Shown: positions 53,600 through 63,178 of the stretch, piece by piece
How positions within the stretch are numbered: the first letter of the stretch is position 1
Layout of the letters: every line of letters begins with the position of its first letter
NCBI GenBank assembly: GCA_964445695.1
Contig: CAYULF010000002.1
Span: 124,001-188,000, forward strand
DNA from: JAUIKM01 sp964445695
GTDB taxonomy: Bacteria; Bacteroidota; Ignavibacteria; Kapaibacteriales; UBA7675
DNA: 64,000 bases
Reading direction: 5' to 3'
Notes under the pieces: model-generated
The model's database searches: none
Told to the model about the DNA's origin: nothing
What the model saw: the letters and a program-made list of their open reading frames with translations, nothing else
Made by a program: the position numbers and the translations under genes

Positions 53600-56500
53600 A
53601 TGCTGAAATCCATCTTCAAGCCTACCGCCTGGGCCGTGGACAATCGCGTCAGCGTTTTCATGCTGACCGCGCTCATAACCCTCGGCGGTATAATAACATA
53701 CCAGGCGCTGCCCAAAGCGCAGTTTCCCGACATTGTCATTCCGACGATCTACGTCAACACTATCTATCAGGGGACGTCCCCCGAAGACGTCGAGAACCTG
53801 CTCACGCGCCCGATCGAAAAAGAACTCAAGTCGATCTCCGGCGTGAAAAAGATCGAGTCCGAATCCGTGCAGGACGTCTCGATCATTATCATTGAATTTA
53901 CAACCGACGTCGAACCCTCGATCGCCAAACAGCGCGTGCAGGACGCCGTCGACAAAGCTAAAACCGAACTGCCCGCCGACCTGGACAAAGATCCGGCGGT
54001 CCAGGAAGTCGACTTCTCGGAATTCCCGATTATGTCGATTAACGTCGCGGGCGACTTCGACCTCGACAAACTCAAGAGTTATGCCGAGGACCTGCAGGAC
54101 GCCATTGAGACGCTGACGGAAATCACGCGCGTCGACATTATCGGCGCGCCTGAAAACGAAGTCCAGATCAACGTCGACCTGTACAAGATGCAGGCGGCGG
54201 GCATCACGTTTAACGACATCGCCAAAGCGGTCAGCAACGAGAATGTCAACCTCTCGGGCGGTGAAATTAAACTGCGAGAACTGAGCCGCACGCTGCGCGT
54301 CGTCGGCGAGTTCCAGGATGTGCGTGAAATCGAGGACATCATCGTGTCCGCCGAAGGCAAAAAAGTCTACCTGCGCGATATCGCGACGGTGGAAAACACC
54401 TATGCCGACGCCGTCAGTTTTGCGCGCCTGGACCGCCAGCCGGTTATTACGCTCAGTGTCATTAAAAAAAGCGGTGAAAACCTGATCGCCGCGTCGGAAA
54501 AAATCGACGACATTATCGCCGAACTGCGCGAGTCGACCTTTCCCGACAACCTGATCCTGAGTAAAACAAACGACCAGTCGGTCAACACGCGCAACAACCT
54601 GGCCGAACTGTTAAACAGCGTGTTAATCGGTTTCCTCCTGGTTGTGCTCATCCTCATGTTTTTCATGGGCGTGCGCAATGCGATCTTCGTCGGTCTGGCG
54701 GTGCCGCTTTCCTCGGCCCTGTCCTTTCTGTTCCTGCCGACGCTGGAGTTTTCATTTAACATCGTCGTCACGTTCTCCTTTCTGCTTGCCCTCGGGATTA
54801 TCGTCGACAACGCAATCGTGGTGATTGAAAACACCTACCGACTCTACACGCGCGAGCGCATGGAAATCACGTCCGCCGCCAAGTACGCCGCGGGCGAGGT
54901 CTTCGGCCCCGTGCTGGCCGGTACGCTTACGACGCTCGGCCCTTTTGTGCCGCTGCTGTTCTGGCCCGGTCTGATCGGCGAATTCATGATCTACATCCCA
55001 GTGGTGCTGATCATCACGCTGACGGCTTCGCTCTTTGTGGCCTTCATCATCAACCCGGTTTTTGCCGTGAAGTTCATGGTTGAGAAAGACGAGCCGGACG
55101 ACTGGAAAGGCATACTTTGGTTCGGAATCTTCGGCCTGCTCTTCGGCCTGATAGCGCATGGCGCCGACTCGCCGGTGCTGGGCAACCTCTTTTTTGTACT
55201 CATCGGTCTGGTGCTGCTCAACAAGTACTTCCTGACGCCGATCTTGATCAAGAACTTCCAGAACCACGTGGTGCCCTGGATGATCGACATCTACACGGCC
55301 ACGCTGCGTTTTGTGCTGAAAGGCTGGCGTCCCGTCGGCGTTCTGCTTGTCGTGTTCGGCTTCCTGGTCTTTACCATGATGCTGATGTCCGTCTTCCCGC
55401 CGCCGGTCGTGCTTTTCCCCGAGTCCGAGCCGAATCAGATTTTCACGTACATCGAAATGCCTTCGGGCACGCGCGTGGAAGTCACCGACTCGGTCACGCA
55501 CTCAGTCGAAGAACGCATCCTTCGCATCGTCGGTGAGGACAATCCCATCGTCAAGTCCGTCATCGCGAACGTCGGTATCGGCGCGGGCGAACCCAACAAT
55601 CCGGACCGCGCCAACACGCCCCACAAAGGCCGTATCACGGTCGACTTTGTGGAGTACAAACTGCGCAACGGTTACTCGACGCAGAAGATTCTCGACTCGA
55701 TCCGCTCGGAAATTACCTCGCTGCCCGGGGCGCAGATAACCGTCGACAAAGAACAGAACGGCCCGCCGACCGGTAAACCGATCCAGCTTGAAATAACGGG
55801 TGAAAACTTCGACACTCTGATCTCGCTGGAAGGGCGCATCAAACGCTATCTGGTCGACTCGCTGAACATCCAGGGCATCGAGGAACTCAAGTCCGACCTG
55901 GTCGTCAGCAAACCGGAGATCGTAATTGACATCGACCGCGAACGCGCCAACCGCGAAGGCATCTCCAGCCAGCAGGTAGGCCAGCTGATGCGGACGGCCC
56001 TCTACGGCTGGGAAATAACGCAGTTCCGCTCCGGCGAGGACGAATATCCCGTGCAGCTGCGCCTGCAGGAGCAATACCGCCAGGACCTCAATGCCATGAT
56101 GAACCTGAAAGTCTCCTGGAAAGACGGTCCCACGTTCCGCGAGGTGCCTATCACGTCGATTGCCGACATCTCCTTCGGCAACACCTTCGGCGGCATCAAC
56201 CGACGCGACCTCAAGCGCGTGGTGACGCTCTCCAGCAACGTGCTGACCGGTTATACGCCCAACGAAATCAATGCGGAGATTGCCGCCGCGATGGAGCGCT
56301 TCAAAATGCCGTCGGGCTACGAACTCAGCTTCGGCGGTGAACAGGAGGAGCAGGAAGAAACCGGCATCTTCCTGGCGACGGCTTTCGGCATCGCCGGTCT
56401 GCTGGTGATCTTCATTCTCGTGACGCAGTTCAACTCGATGCTTAAAACCATGATCATCATGTCCACGGTCGTGTTCAGCACAATCGGCGTGTTTATCGGT

Positions 56501-56995
56501 TTTATTGCGACCAACCTGACCTTCTCCATCGTCATGTCCGGCGTCGGTATCGTATCGCTCGCCGGGATTGTGGTGAACAACGGCATCCTGCTGATCGACT
56601 TTACCGACATTCGGCGCAAGGCGGGCCTGGGCATCAAACGTTCGATCATCGACGCCGGCAAGACGCGTTTTACGCCCGTTATTCTGACGGCTGTGACGAC
56701 GATGCTTGGCCTGGTGCCGCTGGCCATCGGTCTCAACATCGACTTTGCGACGCTGCTGACCGACTTTGACCCGAACTTCTACCTCGGCGGCGACAACACG
56801 GCGTTCTGGGAACCGATGGCTTCGGCCATCATCTTTGGTCTGTTTATCTCGACCATTCTCACGCTTGTGTTTGTTCCGGCCATGTACCAGATGGTCACGG
56901 TAATCGGCATTCGCTGGTGGCGCTTCCGTCATCGCGCACGTCTTGCGGCTCGGGCCCGCCGCGCTGCAAACAACAGCACGCTCGACGACGCCTGA
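53600..56995 (+). CDS. RND multidrug efflux transporter (HAE1-like)
   Basis: 1131 residues, inner-membrane proton-driven pump. N-terminal half: TM1 VSVFMLTALITLGGIITYQA, porter domains, then TM4 FLLALGIIVDNAIVVIEN with the paired proton-relay aspartate (normally DD, here DN), then GTLTTLGPFVPLLFWPGLIG. C-terminal half: TM10-like IVSLAGIVVNNGILLIDFTD. Between the halves, around residues 500-570, two extra hydrophobic segments (ILWFGIFGLLFGLIAHG and LGNLFFVLIGLVLLNKYFL) are inserted, as in some Bacteroidota RND proteins, so length exceeds the ~1040 of AcrB. A terminator follows. Confidence 0.94.
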   Translation: MLKSIFKPTAWAVDNRVSVFMLTALITLGGIITYQALPKAQFPDIVIPTIYVNTIYQGTSPEDVENLLTRPIEKELKSISGVKKIESESVQDVSIIIIEFTTDVEPSIAKQRVQDAVDKAKTELPADLDKDPAVQEVDFSEFPIMSINVAGDFDLDKLKSYAEDLQDAIETLTEITRVDIIGAPENEVQINVDLYKMQAAGITFNDIAKAVSNENVNLSGGEIKLRELSRTLRVVGEFQDVREIEDIIVSAEGKKVYLRDIATVENTYADAVSFARLDRQPVITLSVIKKSGENLIAASEKIDDIIAELRESTFPDNLILSKTNDQSVNTRNNLAELLNSVLIGFLLVVLILMFFMGVRNAIFVGLAVPLSSALSFLFLPTLEFSFNIVVTFSFLLALGIIVDNAIVVIENTYRLYTRERMEITSAAKYAAGEVFGPVLAGTLTTLGPFVPLLFWPGLIGEFMIYIPVVLIITLTASLFVAFIINPVFAVKFMVEKDEPDDWKGILWFGIFGLLFGLIAHGADSPVLGNLFFVLIGLVLLNKYFLTPILIKNFQNHVVPWMIDIYTATLRFVLKGWRPVGVLLVVFGFLVFTMMLMSVFPPPVVLFPESEPNQIFTYIEMPSGTRVEVTDSVTHSVEERILRIVGEDNPIVKSVIANVGIGAGEPNNPDRANTPHKGRITVDFVEYKLRNGYSTQKILDSIRSEITSLPGAQITVDKEQNGPPTGKPIQLEITGENFDTLISLEGRIKRYLVDSLNIQGIEELKSDLVVSKPEIVIDIDRERANREGISSQQVGQLMRTALYGWEITQFRSGEDEYPVQLRLQEQYRQDLNAMMNLKVSWKDGPTFREVPITSIADISFGNTFGGINRRDLKRVVTLSSNVLTGYTPNEINAEIAAAMERFKMPSGYELSFGGEQEEQEETGIFLATAFGIAGLLVIFILVTQFNSMLKTMIIMSTVVFSTIGVFIGFIATNLTFSIVMSGVGIVSLAGIVVNNGILLIDFTDIRRKAGLGIKRSIIDAGKTRFTPVILTAVTTMLGLVPLAIGLNIDFATLLTDFDPNFYLGGDNTAFWEPMASAIIFGLFISTILTLVFVPAMYQMVTVIGIRWWRFRHRARLAARARRAANNSTLDDA

Positions 56996-57058
56996 CCGCG
57001 CGACCAACAAAAAAAGGCTGTTCGGGTTTTCCCGGCAGTTTGGGCTGTTAAAGTTCAA

Positions 57059-57085
57059 AGGGCGTCTCCTCAGCGGAGTCGCCCT
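57059..57085 (+). terminator. Rho-independent terminator of the efflux operon
   Basis: Arms AGGGCG and CGCCCT with inner CTCC/GGAG pairing, followed by CTTTTTTTT. It lies 64 bp after the RND stop. Confidence 0.88.
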
Positions 57086-57239
57086 CTTTTTTTTCCCTTG
57101 TTTTCGACGGCGTGGAGCAGCAATCCCCGCGCACCTGCGAGCGGGGCCCGGAATCCGCCTTGAGATTTCAGCAATCGGCGTAAAATCCGTATATTTGCCG
57201 TTCTATATTTCAACATTTTCGACTCTTCCCCGATTGTGA

Positions 57240-58223
57240 ATGAGAGCCGTAATTCCCGTCGCCGGAATCGGAACGCGACTTAGACCCCACACGCATACGC
57301 TTCCGAAAGTTCTACTGAACGTCGCCGGCAAACCCATTCTTGGGCATATCCTGGACAAGCTCGTCGAACGCGAGATACGCGACTGTACCATCGTCGTCGG
57401 TTATATGGCCGACAAGGTGGAAAAGTACGTGCGCGGGAGCTACGACCTGAACGTGACCTTCGTGGAACAGAAGGACCGCCAGGGGCTGGGCCATTCGATC
57501 TGGACGGCGCGGGAAACTTTCGATGACGAGCCGCTGCTGATCATCCTGGGCGATACAATTTTCGACGTCGATTTTGCACCGGTGCTGGCGCGCGACGTCA
57601 GTTCACTGGGCGTCAAACACGTCGACGACCCGCGGCGCTTCGGCGTGGCGGAAACGAATGCCGACGGCGTGGTGACGAAACTGATTGAAAAACCGGAAGT
57701 GCCGACGTCCAATCTGGCGCTGGTGGGGCTCTACTACGTGCGCGAGACGCGCCTGCTGATGGAGAGCCTGAACCACATCATCGACCAGAATATCCGCACG
57801 CGCGGCGAATACCAGCTGACGGACGCGCTGCAGGTGATGATCGACCGCGGCGCACAGTTTGACACCTTCGGCGTGGACGGCTGGTACGACTGCGGCAAAC
57901 CCGAAACGCTGCTGGCCACAAACCGGCACTTACTGGAACAACAGAAAAATTCCGGCGCGCAGCCCGAAGGCTGCATCATCTGTCCGCCCTCATACGTCGC
58001 ACCCAGTGCGCAGATTTCTCACTCCGTGATTGGCCCCTACGCCACGGTCGCCGACGGTGCGATCGTCGAGAACAGCATTATCCGCAATTCAATCGTCGGC
58101 AGCGACGCACGTGTACAGAGCGTCGTACTCGACGAATCGATTATCGGCAACAAAGCCTTTCTTCGCGGCGGCGCCAACCGTTTGAACGTCGGCGACTCCA
58201 GTGAGATCGACTTTTCGCGTTAG
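57240..58223 (+). CDS. NDP-sugar pyrophosphorylase (glucose-1-phosphate nucleotidyltransferase-like)
   Basis: 327 residues, cytosolic; joins a sugar-1-phosphate with an NTP. The signature GIGTRLRPHTHTLPKVLLNV (GxGTRLxPxTxxxPK) and the metal site LGDTIFDVD are intact; IEKPEVPTSNLALVGLYYV and DGWYDCGKPETLLATN match the RmlA/GalU-like core. The last ~85 residues form a left-handed beta-helix of hexapeptide-like repeats (SHSVIGPYATV, GAIVENSIIRNSIVGSDARV), common in bifunctional or regulated members. The ATG has no clear Shine-Dalgarno. It may feed envelope polysaccharide synthesis. The nucleotide and sugar are not decidable. Confidence 0.88.
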   Translation: MRAVIPVAGIGTRLRPHTHTLPKVLLNVAGKPILGHILDKLVEREIRDCTIVVGYMADKVEKYVRGSYDLNVTFVEQKDRQGLGHSIWTARETFDDEPLLIILGDTIFDVDFAPVLARDVSSLGVKHVDDPRRFGVAETNADGVVTKLIEKPEVPTSNLALVGLYYVRETRLLMESLNHIIDQNIRTRGEYQLTDALQVMIDRGAQFDTFGVDGWYDCGKPETLLATNRHLLEQQKNSGAQPEGCIICPPSYVAPSAQISHSVIGPYATVADGAIVENSIIRNSIVGSDARVQSVVLDESIIGNKAFLRGGANRLNVGDSSEIDFSR

Positions 58224-58274
58224 GTCCGGACGACAACAAAACTGAATTCATATTAACAGGCGAGTAACGCACGA

Positions 58275-59414
58275 ATGTCATACTACTTCACATCTGAATC
58301 CGTCTCCGAGGGGCATCCCGACAAGGTGTGCGACCAGATCTCCGACGCGGTCCTCGATGCCGTGCTGAAGGACGATCCGAACGGGCGCGTGGCCTGCGAA
58401 TGTTACGCCGCGACCGGTCTGGTCGTCGTCGGCGGTGAAATCTCGACTTCGACTTTCATCGACATCCCCGAGCTGGCCCGCCAGGTGATCAGCGACATCG
58501 GCTACACAAAAGCCGAGTACCGTTTCGACAGCGAATCCTGCGCGGTGATCAACGTGATCAACCGCCAATCCCCCGACATTGCGGCGGGCGTGGACACCGG
58601 CGGCGCGGGCGACCAGGGCATGATGTTCGGCTACGCCTGCCGCGAGACGCCCGAGCTGATGCCGGCGGCGCTGATGTATTCACACAAAATTGTCCAGGAA
58701 CTGGCGCGTTTGCGCCGCCTGGGAGCCGATGGCCCGATGCCCTGGTTGCGCCCCGACGCCAAGTCGCAGGTAACGCTTGAGTACAACAACGACGGCAGCA
58801 TCAAACGCGTGGACGCCGTTGTGGTCTCGACGCAGCACGATCCCGGCGTCAAACACGCCGACATCGTGAGCGCCACGATCGAGCAGGTCATCCGCAAAAT
58901 CATTCCGGCCGAACTGCTGGACGACGACACAAAATTCCACGTCAACCCGACCGGCATTTTTGTGCTGGGCGGACCGCATGCGGACACGGGACTGACGGGA
59001 CGTAAAATTATCGTGGATACCTACGGCGGCAAGGCGCCGCACGGCGGCGGTGCGTTTTCGGGCAAGGATCCAACCAAGGTGGACCGTTCGGCGGCATACG
59101 CGGCGCGTCACCTGGCCAAGAACGTCGTGGCGGCCAACGTGGCCGACGAGTGCACGATCCAGCTCTCCTACGCCATCGGCGTGGCGGACCCGGTCTCGAT
59201 CTTTGTCGACACACACGGCACTGGTAAGGTCGGCGACCAGCAAATTGCGCAGCTGATCCGCGGCGAAATTGATTTGACGCCCGCGGGCATCATCAACCGC
59301 CTTGAGCTGATGCGCCCGATTTACCGCGCGTCGGCCGCCTACGGGCACTTCGGACGCGAAGAGTTCCCCTGGGAACAACTGAACCTGGTCGACAAATTTA
59401 CGACGTTAGTCTGA
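58275..59414 (+). CDS. metK: S-adenosylmethionine synthase
   Basis: 379 residues, the normal bacterial size. It makes SAM from methionine and ATP. The N-terminal signature YYFTSESVSEGHPDKVCDQI, GAGDQGMMFGYA (hexapeptide signature), and GGAFSGKDPTKVDRSAAYAA are intact; the catalytic-loop Asp/Lys/His residues are all in place. A GGCGAG lies upstream of the ATG; no SAM riboswitch is visible in the 52-bp leader. The next gene recycles S-adenosylhomocysteine, giving a methyl-cycle pair. Confidence 0.97.
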   Translation: MSYYFTSESVSEGHPDKVCDQISDAVLDAVLKDDPNGRVACECYAATGLVVVGGEISTSTFIDIPELARQVISDIGYTKAEYRFDSESCAVINVINRQSPDIAAGVDTGGAGDQGMMFGYACRETPELMPAALMYSHKIVQELARLRRLGADGPMPWLRPDAKSQVTLEYNNDGSIKRVDAVVVSTQHDPGVKHADIVSATIEQVIRKIIPAELLDDDTKFHVNPTGIFVLGGPHADTGLTGRKIIVDTYGGKAPHGGGAFSGKDPTKVDRSAAYAARHLAKNVVAANVADECTIQLSYAIGVADPVSIFVDTHGTGKVGDQQIAQLIRGEIDLTPAGIINRLELMRPIYRASAAYGHFGREEFPWEQLNLVDKFTTLV

Positions 59415-59500
59415 AGCGGCGCCAGCGGCCCAACGGTGTGCATTCGGCGGGAAAAAGTACAACAGATTGTCATTGATCATACATGGGAGTAGAAACAGCC

Positions 59501-60871
59501 ATGAGTTCTGATACGAACACTACGGCCGCCGTTCATTCCAACGGCATTCAGGTTAAACCCGACGTAATTCCGCCGCGCGCGGAGCAGGGAAGTTTCAGCG
59601 AAGTGGAAGGCCAGTACTGCGTGCGCGACATCTCGCTGGCAGACGAAGGCCGACGCCTGATCGACTGGGCGGAATCGCGCATGCCGGTTCTGCTGACGCT
59701 GCGCGAAAAATATAGCAAGACGCAGCCGCTCAAAGGCCTGACGATTGCGGGCTGCCTGCACGTCACGAAAGAAACCGCGGTGCTGATCCGCACCCTGGCC
59801 GCCGCCGGCGCCAAAGTTACCTGGTCCGGCTGCAATCCGCTGTCGACCCACGACGCCGTCGCCGCCGCCCTGGCGGAAGAAGGCATCTCGATCTACGCCT
59901 GGTACGGCAACGGCCCGGATTTCTACTGGTGCATCGATCGCACGATCGACCAGGAGCCGGACCTGACGCTTGACGACGGCTGCGACCTGATCAACACGGT
60001 GCACGAGCGCCACGCCGAATACGCCAAAACGCGCGTTATCGGCGGCACGGAAGAAACGACGACGGGCATCCAGCGCCTGCGTGCGCGTTCCGAAGCCGGC
60101 CAGCTCTACTACCCGGTTATCGCCGTCAACGACGCCGAAACCAAGTGGGACTTCGACAACGTGTACGGCACGGGCCAGTCGACGATCGACGGCATCATCC
60201 GCGCCACGTCCGTCATGATCGCCGGTAAAAAATTCGTGGTTGCCGGTCACGGCCACTGCGGCTCGGGCGTCGCCAAGCGCGCTTCCGGCCTCGGTGCTGA
60301 TGTGATCATCACGGAAGTAAAAGCCACGGCGGCGCTGAAAGGCGTGCTGGAAGGCTACGACGTGCTGCCGATGGACAAAGCCGCTGCGATCGGCGATATC
60401 TTCTGCACGGCCACGGGTGTGAAGGACGTGATCCGCAAACACCACTTTGAGGTGATGAAAGACGGCGCAATCGTGTGCAACACGGGCCACTATGACGCCG
60501 AAATCAACCTGAAAGAGCTGGAAGAAATTGCCAAGAGCAAACGCACGATCCGCAAGAACTGCCAGGAGTACACGATGGCCGACGGCCGTCGCATCTACGT
60601 GCTGGCGGAAGGCCGACTGGTCAATCTGGCCGCGGCCGAAGGCCACCCGTCGGAGGTGATGGACATGTCCTTTGCGAACCAGTTCATGAGCCACATCCGT
60701 CTGGCCGAGGCACACGCTTCGGGCGACAAGTTCCCGATTGAAGTGCTGGACATCCCGGAAGAGCAGGATCAGTACATCGCTCAGACGAAACTGAAAACGC
60801 TCGGCACGAACATCGACGAGTTGACGGAAGAGCAGCAGCGCTACATCACGGACTACAACGCCGGTACCTGA
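59501..60871 (+). CDS. ahcY: Adenosylhomocysteinase, archaeal/thermophile-type
   Basis: 456 residues. Hydrolyses S-adenosylhomocysteine to adenosine and homocysteine, removing a methyltransferase inhibitor. The NAD-binding motif reads VAGHGHCGSGVAKRASGLGA, nearer the GYGWCGxG of archaeal and Thermotoga enzymes than the GYGDVGKG of the common bacterial form. The C-terminus ends LTEEQQRYI, without the KPDHYRY tail of the common form. ATG 59501 follows a GGGAG; the ATG 18 bases upstream is the alternative. It lies 86 bp after metK with no terminator between, so the two are probably an operon. No SAH riboswitch is visible. Confidence 0.95.
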   Translation: MSSDTNTTAAVHSNGIQVKPDVIPPRAEQGSFSEVEGQYCVRDISLADEGRRLIDWAESRMPVLLTLREKYSKTQPLKGLTIAGCLHVTKETAVLIRTLAAAGAKVTWSGCNPLSTHDAVAAALAEEGISIYAWYGNGPDFYWCIDRTIDQEPDLTLDDGCDLINTVHERHAEYAKTRVIGGTEETTTGIQRLRARSEAGQLYYPVIAVNDAETKWDFDNVYGTGQSTIDGIIRATSVMIAGKKFVVAGHGHCGSGVAKRASGLGADVIITEVKATAALKGVLEGYDVLPMDKAAAIGDIFCTATGVKDVIRKHHFEVMKDGAIVCNTGHYDAEINLKELEEIAKSKRTIRKNCQEYTMADGRRIYVLAEGRLVNLAAAEGHPSEVMDMSFANQFMSHIRLAEAHASGDKFPIEVLDIPEEQDQYIAQTKLKTLGTNIDELTEEQQRYITDYNAGT

Positions 60872-60920
60872 TCAACGCAGATCGGACGGCTCGCAGTCTG
60901 CGTGCTGAAGTACTTACGAG

Positions 60921-60953
60921 AAACGGCCGCTCCCCATTCGGGAGCGGCCGTTT
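60921..60953 (+). terminator. Rho-independent terminator of metK-ahcY
   Basis: Fourteen-base perfect arms AAACGGCCGCTCCC and GGGAGCGGCCGTTT around a 5-base loop, followed by TTGTGTTTAG. It lies about 50 bp past the ahcY stop. Confidence 0.93.
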
Positions 60954-60983
60954 TGTGTTTAGAGACTTAGGAGGCTTTAAACA

Positions 60984-61037
60984 AAAAGAGCTGTGAGCCC
61001 TTAGGGCTCACAGCTCTTAGGTAGTTTTACGTAGTCT
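60984..61037 (+). repeat. Dispersed hairpin repeat, copy 3
   Basis: Same element and orientation as copy 1: perfect arms GAGCTGTGAGCCC and GGGCTCACAGCTC (60988-61016, TTA loop), preceded by AAAAA and followed by TTAGGTAGTTTTACGTAG. It lies 34 bp past the ahcY terminator. Confidence 0.9.
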
Positions 61038-61208
61038 GACTGCTAGCCGCGGGTTCTCTGTCCTGTTTCTTCCGACTCAGGTGCCGGTTCTGCACCGATT
61101 GAGCCGAAAGCTGAAGACTGCCTTGAGACTCGGAACTTCAAACGCGACGGCCAGCAAAAGAGTTTTCGAGCGTACCGCAGGTAAACGCGGTCAAGGTGTT
61201 TAAAACGT

Positions 61209-61242
61209 CAACGGCGCCGGAAGGTTAATTCCGACGCCGTTG
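61209..61242 (-). terminator. Terminator of the T9SS protein gene
   Basis: Arms CAACGGCG and CGCCGTTG pair perfectly with inner CCGGAA/TTCCGA; on the minus strand ACGTTTT follows. It lies 28 bp past the stop of the next gene. Confidence 0.75.
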
Positions 61243-61269
61243 TACTATTTACCAATGAGCGGTGTGCGA

Positions 61270-62796
61270 TTAACGCAGGACCGTCATTTTGCCGCTGAAC
61301 TTGTTGCCGCCGGCCGACATCGTGTAGATGTAGGTACCTTCGGTGAAGTTCGCCGTCTGGACATCCCAGACGTAGGAACCGGCGTCCATCATCGGGCGGT
61401 GCTCTTCAAAGACCACTTCACCCAGGATGTTGGTGACCTGCAGGGTCACGTCCATCGGACGATCGAGACCGAAAGGAATGTTGGCCGTGCCGTAGACCGG
61501 GTTCGGGTAGACCTGACCCAGTGCGAGGCCGTTGACGCGGCCGGACTCATCTTCACGTACGCCGGTGGTACCTTCCCAGGGCCACGTGTCGACGTTGTCG
61601 TCGCCCATGTACTCGCCAAAGATGGCGATGTCCAGGTTGAAACGCAGCGGTTGACGACGCATGTGCGGGAAAGCCGGGATAGCCGGAGCGGCATTCCAAC
61701 GGAAGCCCATGTTAAACATGTCGATGATGATGTCCGTGCCTTCCATCGGCTGGTTGTTTTCCAGGTCGCGACGATACAGACCGCCGAGCGCCCAGTTGGC
61801 ATTGTTGCCGAAGAACCATTCCCAACCGCCGATGATACGAACGCGCTCTTCCGTGTTGGAACCGGCGTCGAGATCGTCGTAGTTTTCGGGAACAAAAACG
61901 AACACGATGGGATATTTGGCCGGGAACTCAAGCTCCGGCGTTTCGATTTTCAGACGGTTGATGGCGATGATGTCGCCTGCCGCGTTGACTTCGATAGCCG
62001 TGTTGATGTCCTGAGCGGGAATCTCATAGTAACCACGGCCGTCGTTGACGTCCATGAACTGGAGGCGTGCCGGCGGAATCTGACCTTCGACTCCAACGTC
62101 GTCGAAGATGCGGTCCAGCAGACGTGCCTGCGTGCCTTGTTCGGTCGAGAACAGGCTGCGATTTTCCGGCGTGATCAGGAAGGGGAACATGAACCAGTTG
62201 ACCGAAATCGGGGGACGCTCGGAACCGAACACACCACCGGGAACGATCATCAGCGGCATGATGGAGTCGATGCGCACCGTGGCTTCAGGGTCGCTGCTGT
62301 TCCATGCGGGCATGACCTGGCAAGCGCCGAAGGCGCGCCAGCCGTCGCCGGCATCATCCGTAAACTCGGTCGGCAGATCGCCGAAGGGAACGAGGAACAG
62401 ACGCTCGGCTTCACCGGTTTCGGGATCGAGGACGTCCGGGTTCGTCAGGATGAAGGACGTATCCTGAACACCGTCGGGATAGATGTCGAAGTAGGTGTCG
62501 ATTTTAGCCGTGTAGCCAAAGAACGGATCGTACTCGGGCACCGCCAGAGCGTCGTTGCTCGGTACATATTCCGCACGCGGCAGCATGTAGGGCGGCAGAG
62601 CGGTTTCTTCGGCGTTTTGCGGCACCAGGCCTTCGCCCATTTCAATCATGTCGAAGCTGGGGCGATCGGCCGACAGCATCGACGGGTGAATGTGGCTTAC
62701 GTCGGCATTGCCGTAGCGAATGGCGCGCTGACCATAAGCCGTCGAGAGACCGCCCATCATCAGCATAGCAAGCACTATAGTAGACTTTTTCAGCAT
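61270..62796 (-). CDS. Secreted protein with T9SS sorting domain
   Basis: 508 residues. A signal peptide (KKSTIVLAMLMMGGLSTAYG) precedes a mature protein of no recognised family: acidic, beta-rich (LFLVPFGDLPTEFTDD, PISVNWFMFPFLITP, YPIVFVFVPENYDDL). The final ~85 residues are a Por-type C-terminal domain: GLALGQVYPNPVYGTANIPF, LQVTNILGEVVFEEHRP, TEGTYIYTMSAGGNKFSGKM. This predicts transport across the outer membrane by T9SS. A long leader of about 380 bp lies upstream and a terminator downstream, so it is monocistronic. High similarity to the other T9SS cargo is limited to the sorting domain. Confidence 0.87.
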   Translation of the reverse strand: MLKKSTIVLAMLMMGGLSTAYGQRAIRYGNADVSHIHPSMLSADRPSFDMIEMGEGLVPQNAEETALPPYMLPRAEYVPSNDALAVPEYDPFFGYTAKIDTYFDIYPDGVQDTSFILTNPDVLDPETGEAERLFLVPFGDLPTEFTDDAGDGWRAFGACQVMPAWNSSDPEATVRIDSIMPLMIVPGGVFGSERPPISVNWFMFPFLITPENRSLFSTEQGTQARLLDRIFDDVGVEGQIPPARLQFMDVNDGRGYYEIPAQDINTAIEVNAAGDIIAINRLKIETPELEFPAKYPIVFVFVPENYDDLDAGSNTEERVRIIGGWEWFFGNNANWALGGLYRRDLENNQPMEGTDIIIDMFNMGFRWNAAPAIPAFPHMRRQPLRFNLDIAIFGEYMGDDNVDTWPWEGTTGVREDESGRVNGLALGQVYPNPVYGTANIPFGLDRPMDVTLQVTNILGEVVFEEHRPMMDAGSYVWDVQTANFTEGTYIYTMSAGGNKFSGKMTVLR

Positions 62797-63178
62797 AGTA
62801 ACTCCTTAAAAACAGACATGCAGTTTATGAATGAAGTCGAATGTGTCTGGTTGTCGAGTCAATTTTACCACTAGTATCAGACTCTTCAGGCCCCATGTCC
62901 CCGGTTTTTGAGCGTTTGGTAGCGGGGACCAAACCGTAAATTTATCACTTTTCAGTCGAAGTTGAAAATACTGCGGCTGATTCAGCGCCGGGGCATGTGT
63001 ACCCGCTATCTGAAGTTGCGGCCCGAATAACGAATCGCTCATCCGAATCGTTCCGGTGCTTCTTCACGTTCGAATATAATACCGCTCAAATGCGCGGTCA
63101 CCACATACATACCACATAATCGCCGTGCGTAGCCGGAGCCCGGAGTTTTTGCACGACCGCGATAGGCCGCTTTTGGTC
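62797..63178. other. Intergenic region between the T9SS protein gene and the Ppx/GppA gene
   Basis: About 380 bp containing the promoter of the leftward T9SS gene and the 3' flank of the Ppx gene (both minus strand). No gene or strong hairpin is seen; the 78-codon frame at 62806-63042 lacks support. Confidence 0.45.

Noticed and set aside
58224..58274. Possible SAM or SAH riboswitch before metK or ahcY
   Set aside because: The metK leader is only 52 bp and the ahcY leader 86 bp; neither shows the expected conserved stems.
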